63,350 bases of DNA from Nocardia miyunensis NBRC 108239 (lineage in GTDB: Bacteria > Actinomycetota > Actinomycetes > Mycobacteriales > Mycobacteriaceae): NCBI RefSeq assembly GCF_001613065.1, contig NZ_BDBQ01000077.1, positions 1-63,350 of the forward strand. The letters run 5' to 3'. Every line of letters begins with the position of its first letter. The stretch's first letter is position 1. The translations under genes and the position numbers were made by a program. Positions 8,149-16,454 of the stretch are shown here, piece by piece. The notes below the pieces were generated by a model. The model was not told the origin of the DNA, searched no databases, and saw nothing but the letters and a program-made list of their open reading frames with translations.

Positions 8149-9528
8149 GTGGCAGTCGTCGACGATCGCGGCACCCCGGAGTACTCGGAGACGCCGGGCG
8201 AGGATTTCGGCCGGCAGCCGCCGAACGACATGGCGGCCGAGCAGTCCGTCCTCGGCGGCATGATGCTGAGCAAGGACGCCATCGCCGACGTCATCGAGGT
8301 CATCCGTCCCGGCGATTTCTACCGTCCCGCCCATGAGGCCGTCTACGACGCCATCCTGGATCTGTACGGCCGCGGCGAACCGGCCGACCCGGTGACGGTC
8401 GCGGCCGCCCTGGACCGTCGCGGTGAACTCAAGCGCATCGGCGGCCCCCCGTACCTGGTCACCCTGACCCAGACCGTCCCCACCGCCGCCAACGCCTCCT
8501 ACTACGCGGAAATCGTTGCGGAGAAGGCGATTCTGCGCCGTCTGGTGGAGGCGGGCACCCGCATCGTCCAGTTCGGCTACGCCGGAGCCGACGGCCAGGA
8601 CGTCGCCGAGGTCGTCGACCGCGCTCAGGCCGAGATCTACGAGGTCACCGAACGCCGCTCCAGCGAGGACTTCCTTCCCTTGGAAGAACTTCTGCAACCC
8701 ACGATGGACGAAATCGACTCCATCGCCAGCCGAGGCGGCATCTCCCTCGGCGTCCCCACCGGCTTCACCGAACTCGACGAGGTGACCAACGGCCTGCACC
8801 CCGGCCAGATGATCATCGTCGCGGCCCGCCCGGGCGTCGGGAAATCCACTCTCGGACTGGATTTCATGCGGAGCTGTTCGGTGAAGCATGGGTTGGCGAG
8901 CGTTATCTTCTCGCTGGAAATGAGTAAGACCGAGATCGTCATGCGTCTGTTGTCGGCGGAGGCGAGGATCAAGCTCGGTGATATGCGTTCGGGGCGGATG
9001 AGCGACGACGACTGGACGAAGCTGGCGCGGCGGATGAGTGAGATCAGCGAGGCGCCGTTGTTCGTGGACGATTCGCCGAACCTGACGATGATGGAGATCC
9101 GCGCAAAAGCCCGGCGGCTCAAACAACGTCACGATCTGCGTCTGGTCGTCGTGGACTACCTCCAGCTGATGACGTCGGGTAAGAAGGTCGAATCCCGCCA
9201 GCAGGAAGTCTCCGAATTCTCCCGAAGCCTCAAACTTCTGGCCAAGGAACTCGAGGTCCCGGTAGTCGCCATCAGCCAGCTGAACCGCGGCCCGGAACAG
9301 CGAACGGACAAGCGCCCCATGGTCTCCGACCTGCGCGAATCGGGATCGCTAGAACAAGATGCGGATATGGTCATCCTGTTGCATCGGCCCGATGCGTTCG
9401 AGCGAGACGACCCGCGGGGCGGCGAGGCGGATCTCATTCTGGGTAAGCACCGTAATGGTCCGACGGCAACGATTACCGTTGCGCACCAGCTGCATTTGAG
9501 TCGGTTCGTGGATATGGCTCGCGGGTAG
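8149..9528 (+). CDS. dnaB: Replicative DNA helicase DnaB, without intein
   Basis: Hexameric ring helicase that unwinds DNA at the replication fork, 459 residues. The N-terminal domain (about residues 25-125; PPNDMAAEQSVLGGMMLS) binds primase; the C-terminal RecA-like domain carries the Walker A ARPGVGKSTL and the Walker B region RLVVVDYLQLM. M. tuberculosis DnaB has an intein at the Walker A site; here that segment is continuous. GTG start at 8149; length matches the intein-less family. Position after rplI agrees with mycobacterial synteny. The upstream DnaA-like boxes suggest possible coupling to initiation. Confidence 0.97.
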   Translation: MAVVDDRGTPEYSETPGEDFGRQPPNDMAAEQSVLGGMMLSKDAIADVIEVIRPGDFYRPAHEAVYDAILDLYGRGEPADPVTVAAALDRRGELKRIGGPPYLVTLTQTVPTAANASYYAEIVAEKAILRRLVEAGTRIVQFGYAGADGQDVAEVVDRAQAEIYEVTERRSSEDFLPLEELLQPTMDEIDSIASRGGISLGVPTGFTELDEVTNGLHPGQMIIVAARPGVGKSTLGLDFMRSCSVKHGLASVIFSLEMSKTEIVMRLLSAEARIKLGDMRSGRMSDDDWTKLARRMSEISEAPLFVDDSPNLTMMEIRAKARRLKQRHDLRLVVVDYLQLMTSGKKVESRQQEVSEFSRSLKLLAKELEVPVVAISQLNRGPEQRTDKRPMVSDLRESGSLEQDADMVILLHRPDAFERDDPRGGEADLILGKHRNGPTATITVAHQLHLSRFVDMARG

Positions 9529-9534
9529 GGGAGT

Positions 9535-9550
9535 CCGGCCGCTTGGCCGG
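9535..9550. terminator. Short hairpin between convergent dnaB and tetR
   Basis: CCGGCC (9535-9540) and GGCCGG (9545-9550) around a GCTT loop, 7 bp after the dnaB stop. A small stem, plausible as a weak bidirectional terminator. Confidence 0.35.
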
Positions 9551-9576
9551 GTTCGGGCGAAATCGGGTCGGTCGCG

Positions 9577-10149
9577 TCAGTCCGTTTTCGCTTGCTGGGC
9601 GATCATGCCTATCAGGGTCGTGACGAGGTCGTCGGGGGAGACCTGCCATTTGTCCTTGGCAAGGTGGCCGCTGAGGTCCATGGTGGTGACGCCGTGGACG
9701 CTGGTCAGGACGAGTGCGCCGAATCGGGGAGCTCGCCGGGCGCCGACGAGATCTGTTATGAGGGTGTGGAATTCGGTTTCGAAGCGTTCGGCCGCTCGGG
9801 TCGCGGCGTGGACCGCGGCCGGGTCGCCGCGGGGGGTTTCGAACATCAGGCGGTACAGGTGTGGTTGGTGGCGGCCGACCGTCATCAGCTCGGCCAGGGC
9901 GCGGCGCAGGGTGTCGGCCGGAGGTAGCTCGGCGGCGGCGCGGACGGCCTGCACCTGATCCGCGAGGCGGTCCAGGGCCTCGGCGGCGATGGTGGTGAGC
10001 AGGCTGTCCTTATCGGGAAAGTGCCGGGACGGCGCGCCTCGGCTGACGCCGGCGCGCGCGCCGACCTCACGCAATGTCCCGGCGTCCGGGCCGCCGCGGT
10101 CCAGGAGGTCGGCGGCCGCGGTCGCCGAATACCGACGCAGCGAACACAA
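9577..10149 (-). CDS. TetR-family transcriptional regulator
   Basis: About 190 residues. The N-terminal helix-turn-helix reads LREVGARAGVSRGAPSRHFPDKDSLL, the classic TetR signature; the rest is an all-helical ligand and dimerisation region resembling the TetR C-terminal domain (MTVGRHQPHLYRLMFETP). The only available start in frame is a TTG at 10149, because a stop lies 10 codons upstream, so the helix before the HTH is slightly short. It is convergent with dnaB. No operator or obvious target gene can be read; the next gene on this strand is the phosphotransferase-like protein 84 bp upstream. Confidence 0.8.
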   Translation of the reverse strand: MCSLRRYSATAAADLLDRGGPDAGTLREVGARAGVSRGAPSRHFPDKDSLLTTIAAEALDRLADQVQAVRAAAELPPADTLRRALAELMTVGRHQPHLYRLMFETPRGDPAAVHAATRAAERFETEFHTLITDLVGARRAPRFGALVLTSVHGVTTMDLSGHLAKDKWQVSPDDLVTTLIGMIAQQAKTD

Positions 10150-10233
10150 TGCACGGCAGACACATTCGCATCCGTTCGACTACCGCTGAACCGCCCCGGA
10201 TCAACATCATCACTCGTGACTACACGGTAGGTC

Positions 10234-10857
10234 TCACGTGCAGTTTGTATCCGGCACCCGATCGGCCGTCCATCGTCCCCGCAATACGATCCGGGCCAGC
10301 TCGGCGGGCGTAGCGGTGGTCGTGTCGACGATCGTGTCATAGGGATAGCCGTGATCGTGGACCGTGCGCAGATGCCCCCGCGCCAACCCGATTGTCTTGC
10401 CACGAGCCGACTCCCGCTGCTCGGCGACAGCCAGCGGGCATGTGACGCGAACCAGTTGAACGTCCAGACCGGCCAGCGCATCCATCCACATGGGCAGCAG
10501 ATCCGGGGACAGCAGCATCTCGTCGACGACCAGGTGATCGCCCCCGCGAGCGAACTCGGCAGCCGCCGCGCACGCCGACCGCAGCATCCGGTATCCGACG
10601 TGGCCGCAGCGGATGACCATCAGCGGGTGACCGTCCGCATCGTGGCCGGTCCGGTCGTACCAGAATCCCTCACGGCTGAGCGGACCATCGCGTCCACCGC
10701 CCCAATTCGGCGGAACCAGGCCGAACAAGGTGTCGATCCCCCAGTAGACGAACGGGACCTCGCTCTCATCCTGGATGGCCCGGGCCAGCGTGGTCTTGCC
10801 CGCGCTCGATATGCCATTGAGGAAGATGACCCGATGAGGGAGTTCGGCGTCCCGCAT
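10234..10857 (-). CDS. Chloramphenicol phosphotransferase-like P-loop kinase
   Basis: P-loop protein of 207 residues in the chloramphenicol 3-O-phosphotransferase (CPT) family. Walker A is GISSAGKTT near the N-terminus; YWGIDTLFGLVPP carries the Asp that in the Streptomyces enzyme acts as catalytic base; DHLVVDEMLLSP forms the second nucleotide-site strand; REXXRG-like REsARGKTIGLARG is the lid. Family members inactivate chloramphenicol or act on unknown small molecules, so resistance is possible but unproven. Start ATG at 10857. It is a single gene flanked by regulators. Confidence 0.8.
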   Translation of the reverse strand: MRDAELPHRVIFLNGISSAGKTTLARAIQDESEVPFVYWGIDTLFGLVPPNWGGGRDGPLSREGFWYDRTGHDADGHPLMVIRCGHVGYRMLRSACAAAAEFARGGDHLVVDEMLLSPDLLPMWMDALAGLDVQLVRVTCPLAVAEQRESARGKTIGLARGHLRTVHDHGYPYDTIVDTTTATPAELARIVLRGRWTADRVPDTNCT

Positions 10858-10906
10858 TCATCCACGCTATCCGGTCCGCGGGGGCAGGGGGCGGCTGCGA
10901 GCCGAG

Positions 10907-11581
10907 TCAGCCGAGCAGTCCGCCGAATCGGTTGCGGGACAGCAGTTCTAACAGGAGTTGGGCGAGGGCGGGGTCGCCTTCGATGCGGATCCGTTCGGAG
11001 ACCTCGGTCAGGCTGGGGGGTGAGCCCGCGGCGGTGAGGGCGGCGAGGGTACGTAGGCCGGTGTTCACCACGATGTCGGGGTGGTCGGCTTCGCCCGGCG
11101 TGACGTGTACTTCTCCGTCGTCGATGGATAGCACCGCGGGAGAGTCGTCGAGGCGGAACTGGATCGTGGCGCGAAGTCCGGTGGTGGCGGACGGGTCGAT
11201 GAGCGTGGCCAGGAAGACCAGGGTCCACTCCGCGCGGTAGTTCTCCCCGGGGCGACGCGGTTCGTCGAATTCGTGGCGCAACCCCCACAGGGCGAGCGGG
11301 ACGAGAGCGGCGGCGAGCTCGCGGCCCGCCGGGGTCAGGTCGTAGACCTGGGAGGCGGCGGGGCGCGGTAGTTGCCTGCGGGCGATCAGGCCATCCTGTT
11401 CGAGTTGTTTGACGCGGGCGGCGAGCAGGCTGGTGCCGATGCCGTCGAGCGCGTCGGCGAGGTCGGAATAGCGCTTGGGCCCGGACATCAGCTCGCGCAC
11501 GATCAGCAGCGTCCATCGCTCGCCCACCAGGTCGAGGCTTCGCGAAAGTCCGCAGTACTGGTTGTAGGAGCGGCGCGCCAT
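10907..11581 (-). CDS. HxlR-type winged-helix regulator with C-terminal SCP2-like domain
   Basis: Transcriptional regulator of 224 residues. The N-terminal winged helix (MARRSYNQYCGLSRSLDLVGERWTLLIVRELMSG in outline; CGLSRSLDLVGERW visible) is typical HxlR, with the conserved Cys that senses electrophiles in some members. The C-terminal half (about residues 120-215) has the alternating pattern of a sterol-carrier-like (SCP2) domain, often fused to actinobacterial HxlR proteins. It is divergent from an alpha/beta hydrolase across an 86-bp AT-rich spacer containing repeated motifs, so it probably regulates that gene and itself. Confidence 0.8.
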   Translation of the reverse strand: MARRSYNQYCGLSRSLDLVGERWTLLIVRELMSGPKRYSDLADALDGIGTSLLAARVKQLEQDGLIARRQLPRPAASQVYDLTPAGRELAAALVPLALWGLRHEFDEPRRPGENYRAEWTLVFLATLIDPSATTGLRATIQFRLDDSPAVLSIDDGEVHVTPGEADHPDIVVNTGLRTLAALTAAGSPPSLTEVSERIRIEGDPALAQLLLELLSRNRFGGLLG

Positions 11582-11592
11582 GGTCCATCCTG

Positions 11593-11635
11593 TTCTAAAT
11601 TATCTAGCACTTACTTCTAAATCTTATGCTAGCAT
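11593..11635. promoter_or_regulatory. Divergent operator/promoter with 22-bp-spaced repeats
   Basis: TTCTAAAT occurs at 11593-11600 and again at 11615-11622, exactly 22 bp (two helical turns) apart, each followed by a TAGCA element (TCTAGCAC, ATGCTAGCAT); the latter is a perfect 10-bp palindrome at 11626-11635. The stretch is far AT-richer than its surroundings and lies between the HxlR regulator and the hydrolase. The repeats are seen; regulator binding is inference. Confidence 0.5.
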
Positions 11636-11667
11636 GATCGCAGGGTTGACCGACGAGGGGAGATGTC

Positions 11668-12582
11668 GTGACGGCACTACTGGATGATCCCGAAACCCTT
11701 GCACTGCAAGCACTCTCATCCGAGATCGATGCGGAGGTGCGGCATCGTTTCACGCGGATCGACGGTCTGCGCATCCACTACGCCGAGGCCGGGGCGGGCG
11801 AACCACTGATCCTGCTGCACGGCTGGCCGCAGCACTGGTGGGAATGGCGGCACGTCATCGGCCCGCTGTCCCGGCGATACCGGGTGATCTGCCCGGACGT
11901 TCGCGGGCTCGGCTGGTCGGAGGGGAGCAGTTCCGGATACACCTTCGAGCGCCTGGCGCGAGACCTGATCGAGCTGATGGATCAGCTCGAGCTGCCGCGG
12001 GCACGGATCACCGGACGGGACTGGGGTCTGGTCACCGGCTATCGAGCGTGCTTGAACTGGCCGGATCGGTTCGAACAGTTCGTCGCGATGGCCGGGGTGC
12101 ACCCGTGGACGGCCGCGGGTTTCGGACCACCGGTCTTCCTGCGCCCGTGGCATGTGTATCTCATCGCACTACAGGGTAATTCGTCTCGCCTGCAAGACTG
12201 GCTGAGTCTTCGGAGTCTGCGGGCATGGCGATTCCGGGGCAGTTTCTCCCCGGAGGAGGTCGAGGCGTATCAGCAACGCATGCACACCCCGGCCGCATAT
12301 ATGGCGTCGGCCGATTTCAATCGCAACGTCATGCTGCGCGAGGTCCCGTACTTCATCCGGAACTACCGCCGATTGCGGCTGCGGGTCCCGACATTGCATC
12401 TCAACGGTGCGAAAGATTCACTCTCGGAAGGCATTCCGGACAGCTACCGAAACCACGCCGATGACCTGCGACTCGAAATGATCCCGGACTGCGGGCATTT
12501 CGTTCCCGAAGAGCAGCCCGAATGGCTCATCGATCGGCTGACGGAATTCTTCGGCGAATCCGGTGCTCAGGTCGGCCGGTAG
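11668..12582 (+). CDS. Alpha/beta hydrolase, epoxide-hydrolase/haloalkane-dehalogenase type
   Basis: Hydrolase of 304 residues. The oxyanion-hole motif LLHGWPQHWWEW and the nucleophile elbow GRDWG (Asp nucleophile; the family norm is GHDWG) point to the epoxide hydrolase/dehalogenase branch; the C-terminal DCGHFVPEE carries the catalytic His, and the cap domain lies at about residues 140-220. GTG start at 11668 after GAGGGGAGA. The His to Arg change in the elbow is unusual. It is divergent from the HxlR regulator. The 3' end overlaps the convergent XRE-cupin gene by 16 bp. Substrate unknown. Confidence 0.8.
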   Translation: MTALLDDPETLALQALSSEIDAEVRHRFTRIDGLRIHYAEAGAGEPLILLHGWPQHWWEWRHVIGPLSRRYRVICPDVRGLGWSEGSSSGYTFERLARDLIELMDQLELPRARITGRDWGLVTGYRACLNWPDRFEQFVAMAGVHPWTAAGFGPPVFLRPWHVYLIALQGNSSRLQDWLSLRSLRAWRFRGSFSPEEVEAYQQRMHTPAAYMASADFNRNVMLREVPYFIRNYRRLRLRVPTLHLNGAKDSLSEGIPDSYRNHADDLRLEMIPDCGHFVPEEQPEWLIDRLTEFFGESGAQVGR

Positions 12583-13151
12583 CGGGCTCTGATGTGGAAG
12601 CGCTCGCCCTGGGGGCCCAGAATGCTGAGGAATTCGACCGGCTCAGGCTCGGCGTTTCCGAACCAGTGCGGTAGGTGGGTGTCGAATTCGGCGACCTCGC
12701 CGGTGGACAGGATCAGGTCCTGATCGCCGAGGATGACGCGGAGGCGACCGTTGAGGACGTACAGCCAGTGGTACCCCTCGTGCGAGCGGGGATCGGGCTC
12801 ACGGTCGTAGCGATCGGCGGGCAGGATCTGCTTGAAAGCTTGCAGCCCACCGGGTTTGCGCGTGAGAGGGATGACGGTCATGCCATCGCGGGTGAACGGG
12901 CGAGGGAATACTCGCGGATCGCCGCTGGCGGGTGCGCCGACGAGTTCGTCGATCGGGACTCGGTAGGCGCGGGCCAGCGGAAGCAGCAGTTCCAGGCCCG
13001 GTTTGCGCTGGCCGGATTCGAGCCTGGACAGTGTGCTGATCGGAATTCCGGTGCGCTCGGACAACGTCGTCAGCGTGAATCCGCTGCGTCGGCGCAGCTC
13101 ACGTAGCCGTGGGCCGACGGCGGCCAGGACGGTGTCGAACTCCTCGGTCAT
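12567..13151 (-). CDS. XRE-family regulator with cupin sensor domain
   Basis: 194 residues. The N-terminal HTH (LRELRRRSGFTLTTLSERTG with ISTLSRLESGQRKPG) is followed by a C-terminal cupin barrel (about residues 90-190; HEGYHWLYVLNGRLRVILGD, LPHWFGN) likely binding a small ligand or metal. This HTH-cupin architecture is common in regulators of amino acid or small-molecule metabolism. It is convergent with the hydrolase (16-bp overlap) and is nearly divergent from a methyltransferase fragment whose ATG overlaps its start codon. Target genes are not evident. Confidence 0.85.
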   Translation of the reverse strand: MTEEFDTVLAAVGPRLRELRRRSGFTLTTLSERTGIPISTLSRLESGQRKPGLELLLPLARAYRVPIDELVGAPASGDPRVFPRPFTRDGMTVIPLTRKPGGLQAFKQILPADRYDREPDPRSHEGYHWLYVLNGRLRVILGDQDLILSTGEVAEFDTHLPHWFGNAEPEPVEFLSILGPQGERFHIRARYRPT

Positions 13152-13371
13152 GGATTCACTGTGCCCAACATTTGCGGAGACCCCCGACGGCGATATGAAC
13201 CCGAACGACTTCTACCAGCCCGCCGAAATCGCGGCCCTCCTGGACGAGGACTGGATCGTCCTGATCGACGAGACCCGCCCGCGCACGGCTCCCGCTCCCG
13301 CGGGCACCCACCACACCAACGACACCGTTCTGCGCGCCCAGCGCAAGCCGAATACCGCTGCACCGCAGTGA
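13150..13371 (+). pseudogene. C-terminal fragment of a class I SAM-dependent methyltransferase
   Basis: A short frame (start at 13150, or ATG at 13195) encodes NDFYQPAEIAALLDEDW, then a DETRPR and VLRAQRK tail. This is the pattern seen at the end of many actinobacterial TehB/SmtA-like methyltransferases (dW.v.vde.RpR, HT..D.VLRARR). The SAM-binding part is absent, so it looks like a remnant. It could still be expressed as a 58-73 residue protein. Identification is by recalled family pattern only. Confidence 0.45.
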
Positions 13372-13745
13372 GTTCGATGCAGTGTCGCCCTCAGATGCCG
13401 CATTCCGTTCGGCGTCACTTACTCGAATACGTTTAATTAGATTGCACTGCAAAAGATCTCGTGTAACCCACATCGATTCGGGATGTGCCGCATACAGCAT
13501 ATGTACTGATCCGACACACGACATACGGTCGTGGCGGCGTTCCCAGTCCGGACGGAAACCTCCGATTGCCCTGCACGACAATTGATCGAATAGGTCGATG
13601 GGGTGATTCCCGGGACTGATGAGCGCGCCGGATACACATCACTACAAGGCGTGTACGAGCCGACCACGCATGCCGCCCGAAAGTGCTCGGCCTCCCTTGC
13701 GGACCATTTCGGCACTCGGGCTGAGCATGTTGTGCGGCAACCGAT
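13372..13745. other. Gene-free, relatively AT-rich stretch
   Basis: About 375 bp with lower GC than the flanks (for example GTTTAATTAGATTGC near 13433) between the methyltransferase fragment and the citrate synthase gene. Short open frames on both strands have no recognisable sequence. It is probably remnant or regulatory DNA; no repeats or terminal inverted repeats were seen. Confidence 0.4.
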
Positions 13746-14933
13746 TCAGCGGATTGCCGGGGTGATGGCCCGGGGGCGGATCAACGCGCCCGAGGCGTAT
13801 TCCTCCAGGGCGTGGGCGAGCCAGCCTGCGGTACGAGCGACTGCGAAGACGGTTTCGCCCGCGCCGGGCAGCATGTCGAAGACGAGGCCGAGGACGGCGA
13901 GGGGGAAATCGCAGTTGAATTCGGGGAGGCGGCGGGCGCGTAGTTCGGCGCGGACGGCCTCCGCGGTCGCGATTGCCGGGTGGTCGGGGGCCATGGGGCA
14001 CAACAGGTTCCACAGGTGGGTGCCGCGGGCGTCGCCGTTCTTGTAGACCGTGTGGCCGAAGCCGGGGATGCGCTCGCCGCGGCGCAACCGGTCGCCGATG
14101 ACGCGTGAGACCATGGCGGGTTCGGCGATCTCGACGAGCATGCGTTCCACTGCCGGGGAACTGCCGCCGTGCATCGGTCCGCCGAGTACGCCCAGACCGC
14201 AGCCCACCACGGCGTAGGGGTCGGCGCGAACCGAGGCGGCGACACGGGCGGCGAAGGTCGAGGCGGCCAGTTCGTGATCGGCGAGCAGGATCAGCGCGGT
14301 GTCGATCAGCCGCAACTCCGGCGCACCGCACGGCGGACGCGGCGTCAGCCGCGACCAGAGCAGCGCGGAGATCGAGTCCTCGACCGGCTCACTCAGTGCG
14401 GGCAGGGCCTCGACCATGCCCGCGATCAGGGTGCGGCCGATGGCCGCGACGGCGTCGGGCTCACGCTGGAAACGCATCGGATCGCTGATCGCGAGGGCGG
14501 TGACCGCAACCTGCAGGCGGTCCAGCGGGAGCAGTCCGGCGGGCAGTCCGGCCTGTACCGCGCGGGCGGCCGCGACCGCGTCGGCGGGGCAGCGCCACGG
14601 CCCGGTCGATGCGAGTTCGCCGCGCCACAACCATTCGGCAACCTCCTCGAAGCGGTGACCGGCAGAGAGTTCGAGCGCGTCGCGGCCGCGATAGAACTGC
14701 CGATCGCGGCCGAGCGTGGTGATCCGCGATTCGATGGCGATCTCGGTCGGCGCGGGTTTACGACGCGGTCGCCCGCGCCTGGCCAGCTCCTCCACCTCGG
14801 CCGGATCGAACATGCTGCGCCGACGGCCCGGATCGTAGCGGCGATGCAGCACGCCCCGGCTGACGTAGGCGTACAGCGTCGCGGGCTTCACCCCGAGCCG
14901 ATCCGCGGCCGACCGGGCATCGATCCATTCCAT
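13746..14933 (-). CDS. Citrate synthase-family protein with N-terminal DNA-binding domain
   Basis: 395 residues. Residues 1-55 form an excisionase/MerR-type helix-turn-helix (DARSAADRLGVKPATLYAYVSRGVLHR). The rest is a citrate synthase fold with the three catalytic residues apparently in place: His in LADHELAASTF, His in GFGHTVYKNGDAR and Asp in NCDFPLAVLG; GGPMHGG is also present. Such HTH fusions occur in actinobacteria and could be 2-methylcitrate/citrate synthases or a regulator sensing acyl-CoA or oxaloacetate. It is divergent from a DUF2332 gene; a 14-bp palindrome sits in the 54-bp spacer, suggesting autoregulation. Confidence 0.85.
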   Translation of the reverse strand: MEWIDARSAADRLGVKPATLYAYVSRGVLHRRYDPGRRRSMFDPAEVEELARRGRPRRKPAPTEIAIESRITTLGRDRQFYRGRDALELSAGHRFEEVAEWLWRGELASTGPWRCPADAVAAARAVQAGLPAGLLPLDRLQVAVTALAISDPMRFQREPDAVAAIGRTLIAGMVEALPALSEPVEDSISALLWSRLTPRPPCGAPELRLIDTALILLADHELAASTFAARVAASVRADPYAVVGCGLGVLGGPMHGGSSPAVERMLVEIAEPAMVSRVIGDRLRRGERIPGFGHTVYKNGDARGTHLWNLLCPMAPDHPAIATAEAVRAELRARRLPEFNCDFPLAVLGLVFDMLPGAGETVFAVARTAGWLAHALEEYASGALIRPRAITPAIR

Positions 14934-14944
14934 ATCTTGACGAT

Positions 14945-14958
14945 AATCAATGTTGATT
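14945..14958. promoter_or_regulatory. Palindromic operator candidate before the DNA-binding citrate synthase
   Basis: AATCAA-TG-TTGATT, with perfectly complementary arms, lies 12 bp from the citrate synthase start and 30 bp from the DUF2332 GTG. In a 54-bp divergent spacer this is the only strong dyad and a likely binding site for the HTH domain of the adjacent protein. Confidence 0.5.
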
Positions 14959-14987
14959 CATCTCGACCCGTGGTTCACAGTGGACCC

Positions 14988-16070
14988 GTGACGCTCATCT
15001 CCCAGTTCGAGTACCAGACCAAGGTCTGCGCGAAGCTCGATTCGCCGCTGTACGCCGCGCTCGCGGCCGGGATCGCGCGGGACATCGACGCGGGCGGGCC
15101 GTGCGCGAAAGCGCTGTCCGGATTCGAGAACTCGCACCGCGATTCGGTTGTGCCACTGCGTTTTCTGGCCGCGGTACACGCGCTGGTGCTGTCCGGGGCC
15201 GCGCCCGATCTGGCCCGCTACTATCCGAGCGCCACGCCGCAGCCGGACCCGCCGGACGCCGATACCTGGCCCGCGTTCCGCGCCGTCGTCGCCGAGCAGA
15301 TCGACTGGATCGCGACCTGGTTGGACACCCCGCCGCGCGCACCGCAGACCAACGAGGTCGGCCGTGCGGTGCCGCTGCTGGCCGGACTGCTGGCGGCGGT
15401 AGATGCGATACCGCTGCCGGTTCGACTGCTGGAATTGGGCAGTAGCGCCGGACTCAATCTGCGCGCCGACCAATTCCGTTGGCGGACCGGTGATCTCGAC
15501 TGGGGACCGCCGGATTCACCGGTCGACATCGGCGACGCCTGGCGGGGGCCGGTACCCGATTGGCTGACCGCGGCGGTGCGGCGTCATCCGAGGCTGGACG
15601 TCATCGAACGGCGCGGCTGCGATCCCGCACCGCTCGACCCGCTCACTCCCCGTGGCGCTTTGACACTGCGCTCCTACCTCTGGCCGGACCAGTCCGGGCG
15701 AGCGGAACGTCTCGCGGGTGCGCTGCGGGTCGCCGAACGGGTCCCCGCCGACGTGATCGCCTCGGGCGCAAAGGAATTCCTCGCCGAGGTGAACCTGATA
15801 CCCGGGACGCTGACCGTGGTCTGGCATTCGGTGATGCGGCAGTACGTCGATCCGGTCGAGTGGCGAGCGGTCACCGCCGAACTGGATCGTCTCGCCGATG
15901 CGGGCACCCCGGACGCCGGATTCGCCCACATCGCCTTCGAGGGGCAGAACAACTCCGACGACCGCCACGGTTTCCGCCTCACCGCCCGCATCGGCAACGC
16001 CCCCGAAACCGTCCTCGCCCGAGCCCACCCCCACGGTGTCCCGGCCTATCTGCACCCGGCCGACTTCTGA
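14988..16070 (+). CDS. DUF2332 family protein
   Basis: 360-residue cytosolic protein of the DUF2332 family, frequent in actinobacteria and of unknown function. Visible family segments include LLELGSSAGLNL, which resembles the glycine-rich SAM-binding loop of methyltransferases, and VVWHSVMRQYV; a methyltransferase-like fold is likely but not proven. GTG at 14988 is chosen because the family begins at LISQFEYQ; an in-frame GTG at 14970 is an alternative, while the long upstream open frame is antisense to the citrate synthase. It is divergent from that gene, so the two may be co-regulated. Confidence 0.7.
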   Translation: MTLISQFEYQTKVCAKLDSPLYAALAAGIARDIDAGGPCAKALSGFENSHRDSVVPLRFLAAVHALVLSGAAPDLARYYPSATPQPDPPDADTWPAFRAVVAEQIDWIATWLDTPPRAPQTNEVGRAVPLLAGLLAAVDAIPLPVRLLELGSSAGLNLRADQFRWRTGDLDWGPPDSPVDIGDAWRGPVPDWLTAAVRRHPRLDVIERRGCDPAPLDPLTPRGALTLRSYLWPDQSGRAERLAGALRVAERVPADVIASGAKEFLAEVNLIPGTLTVVWHSVMRQYVDPVEWRAVTAELDRLADAGTPDAGFAHIAFEGQNNSDDRHGFRLTARIGNAPETVLARAHPHGVPAYLHPADF

Positions 16071-16454
16071 CCGATCCCCGTGCGCCGCAGGCATATCACG
16101 GCTTCCGCACTCCGGGAACGAACAGCAGCCGTCGTCGCGGACCTACCTGTCAGTTCCCGCCCCGGAACATACCCGACGGAGCCGTGCGACGACACCGCCG
16201 GGAGTCCGGCCACCACGACTCGCATCCTCAGGGCCGATCTCTCTCGGACACACAGGGTTACGCCCCTGACCGGATACCGACCACCCTGCGCGGCGATCGA
16301 TTCGGCGACGGTAACCGGTCACATCTCGCCCGGCCGATCGAGTACGCACCGACCGCCGAAAGGCTGTGCAGCTTGCCGAATCCTGTTCGACCGGATGCAC
16401 GTCGAACGATCGGTGGCCCGGCCCGTTCCGGCCGCGGCGACGAGCCGTTCCGGA
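16071..16454. other. Gene-free stretch
   Basis: 384 bp between the convergent DUF2332 and NUDIX genes. No motif-bearing frame, repeat or strong hairpin recognised. Confidence 0.4.

Noticed and set aside
8830..8860. Intein at the DnaB Walker A site, as in M. tuberculosis
   Set aside because: ARPGVGKSTLG is continuous and the protein has normal length.
14169..14987. Upstream extension of the DUF2332 frame
   Set aside because: It runs antisense through the citrate synthase gene; family similarity starts after the GTG at 14988.
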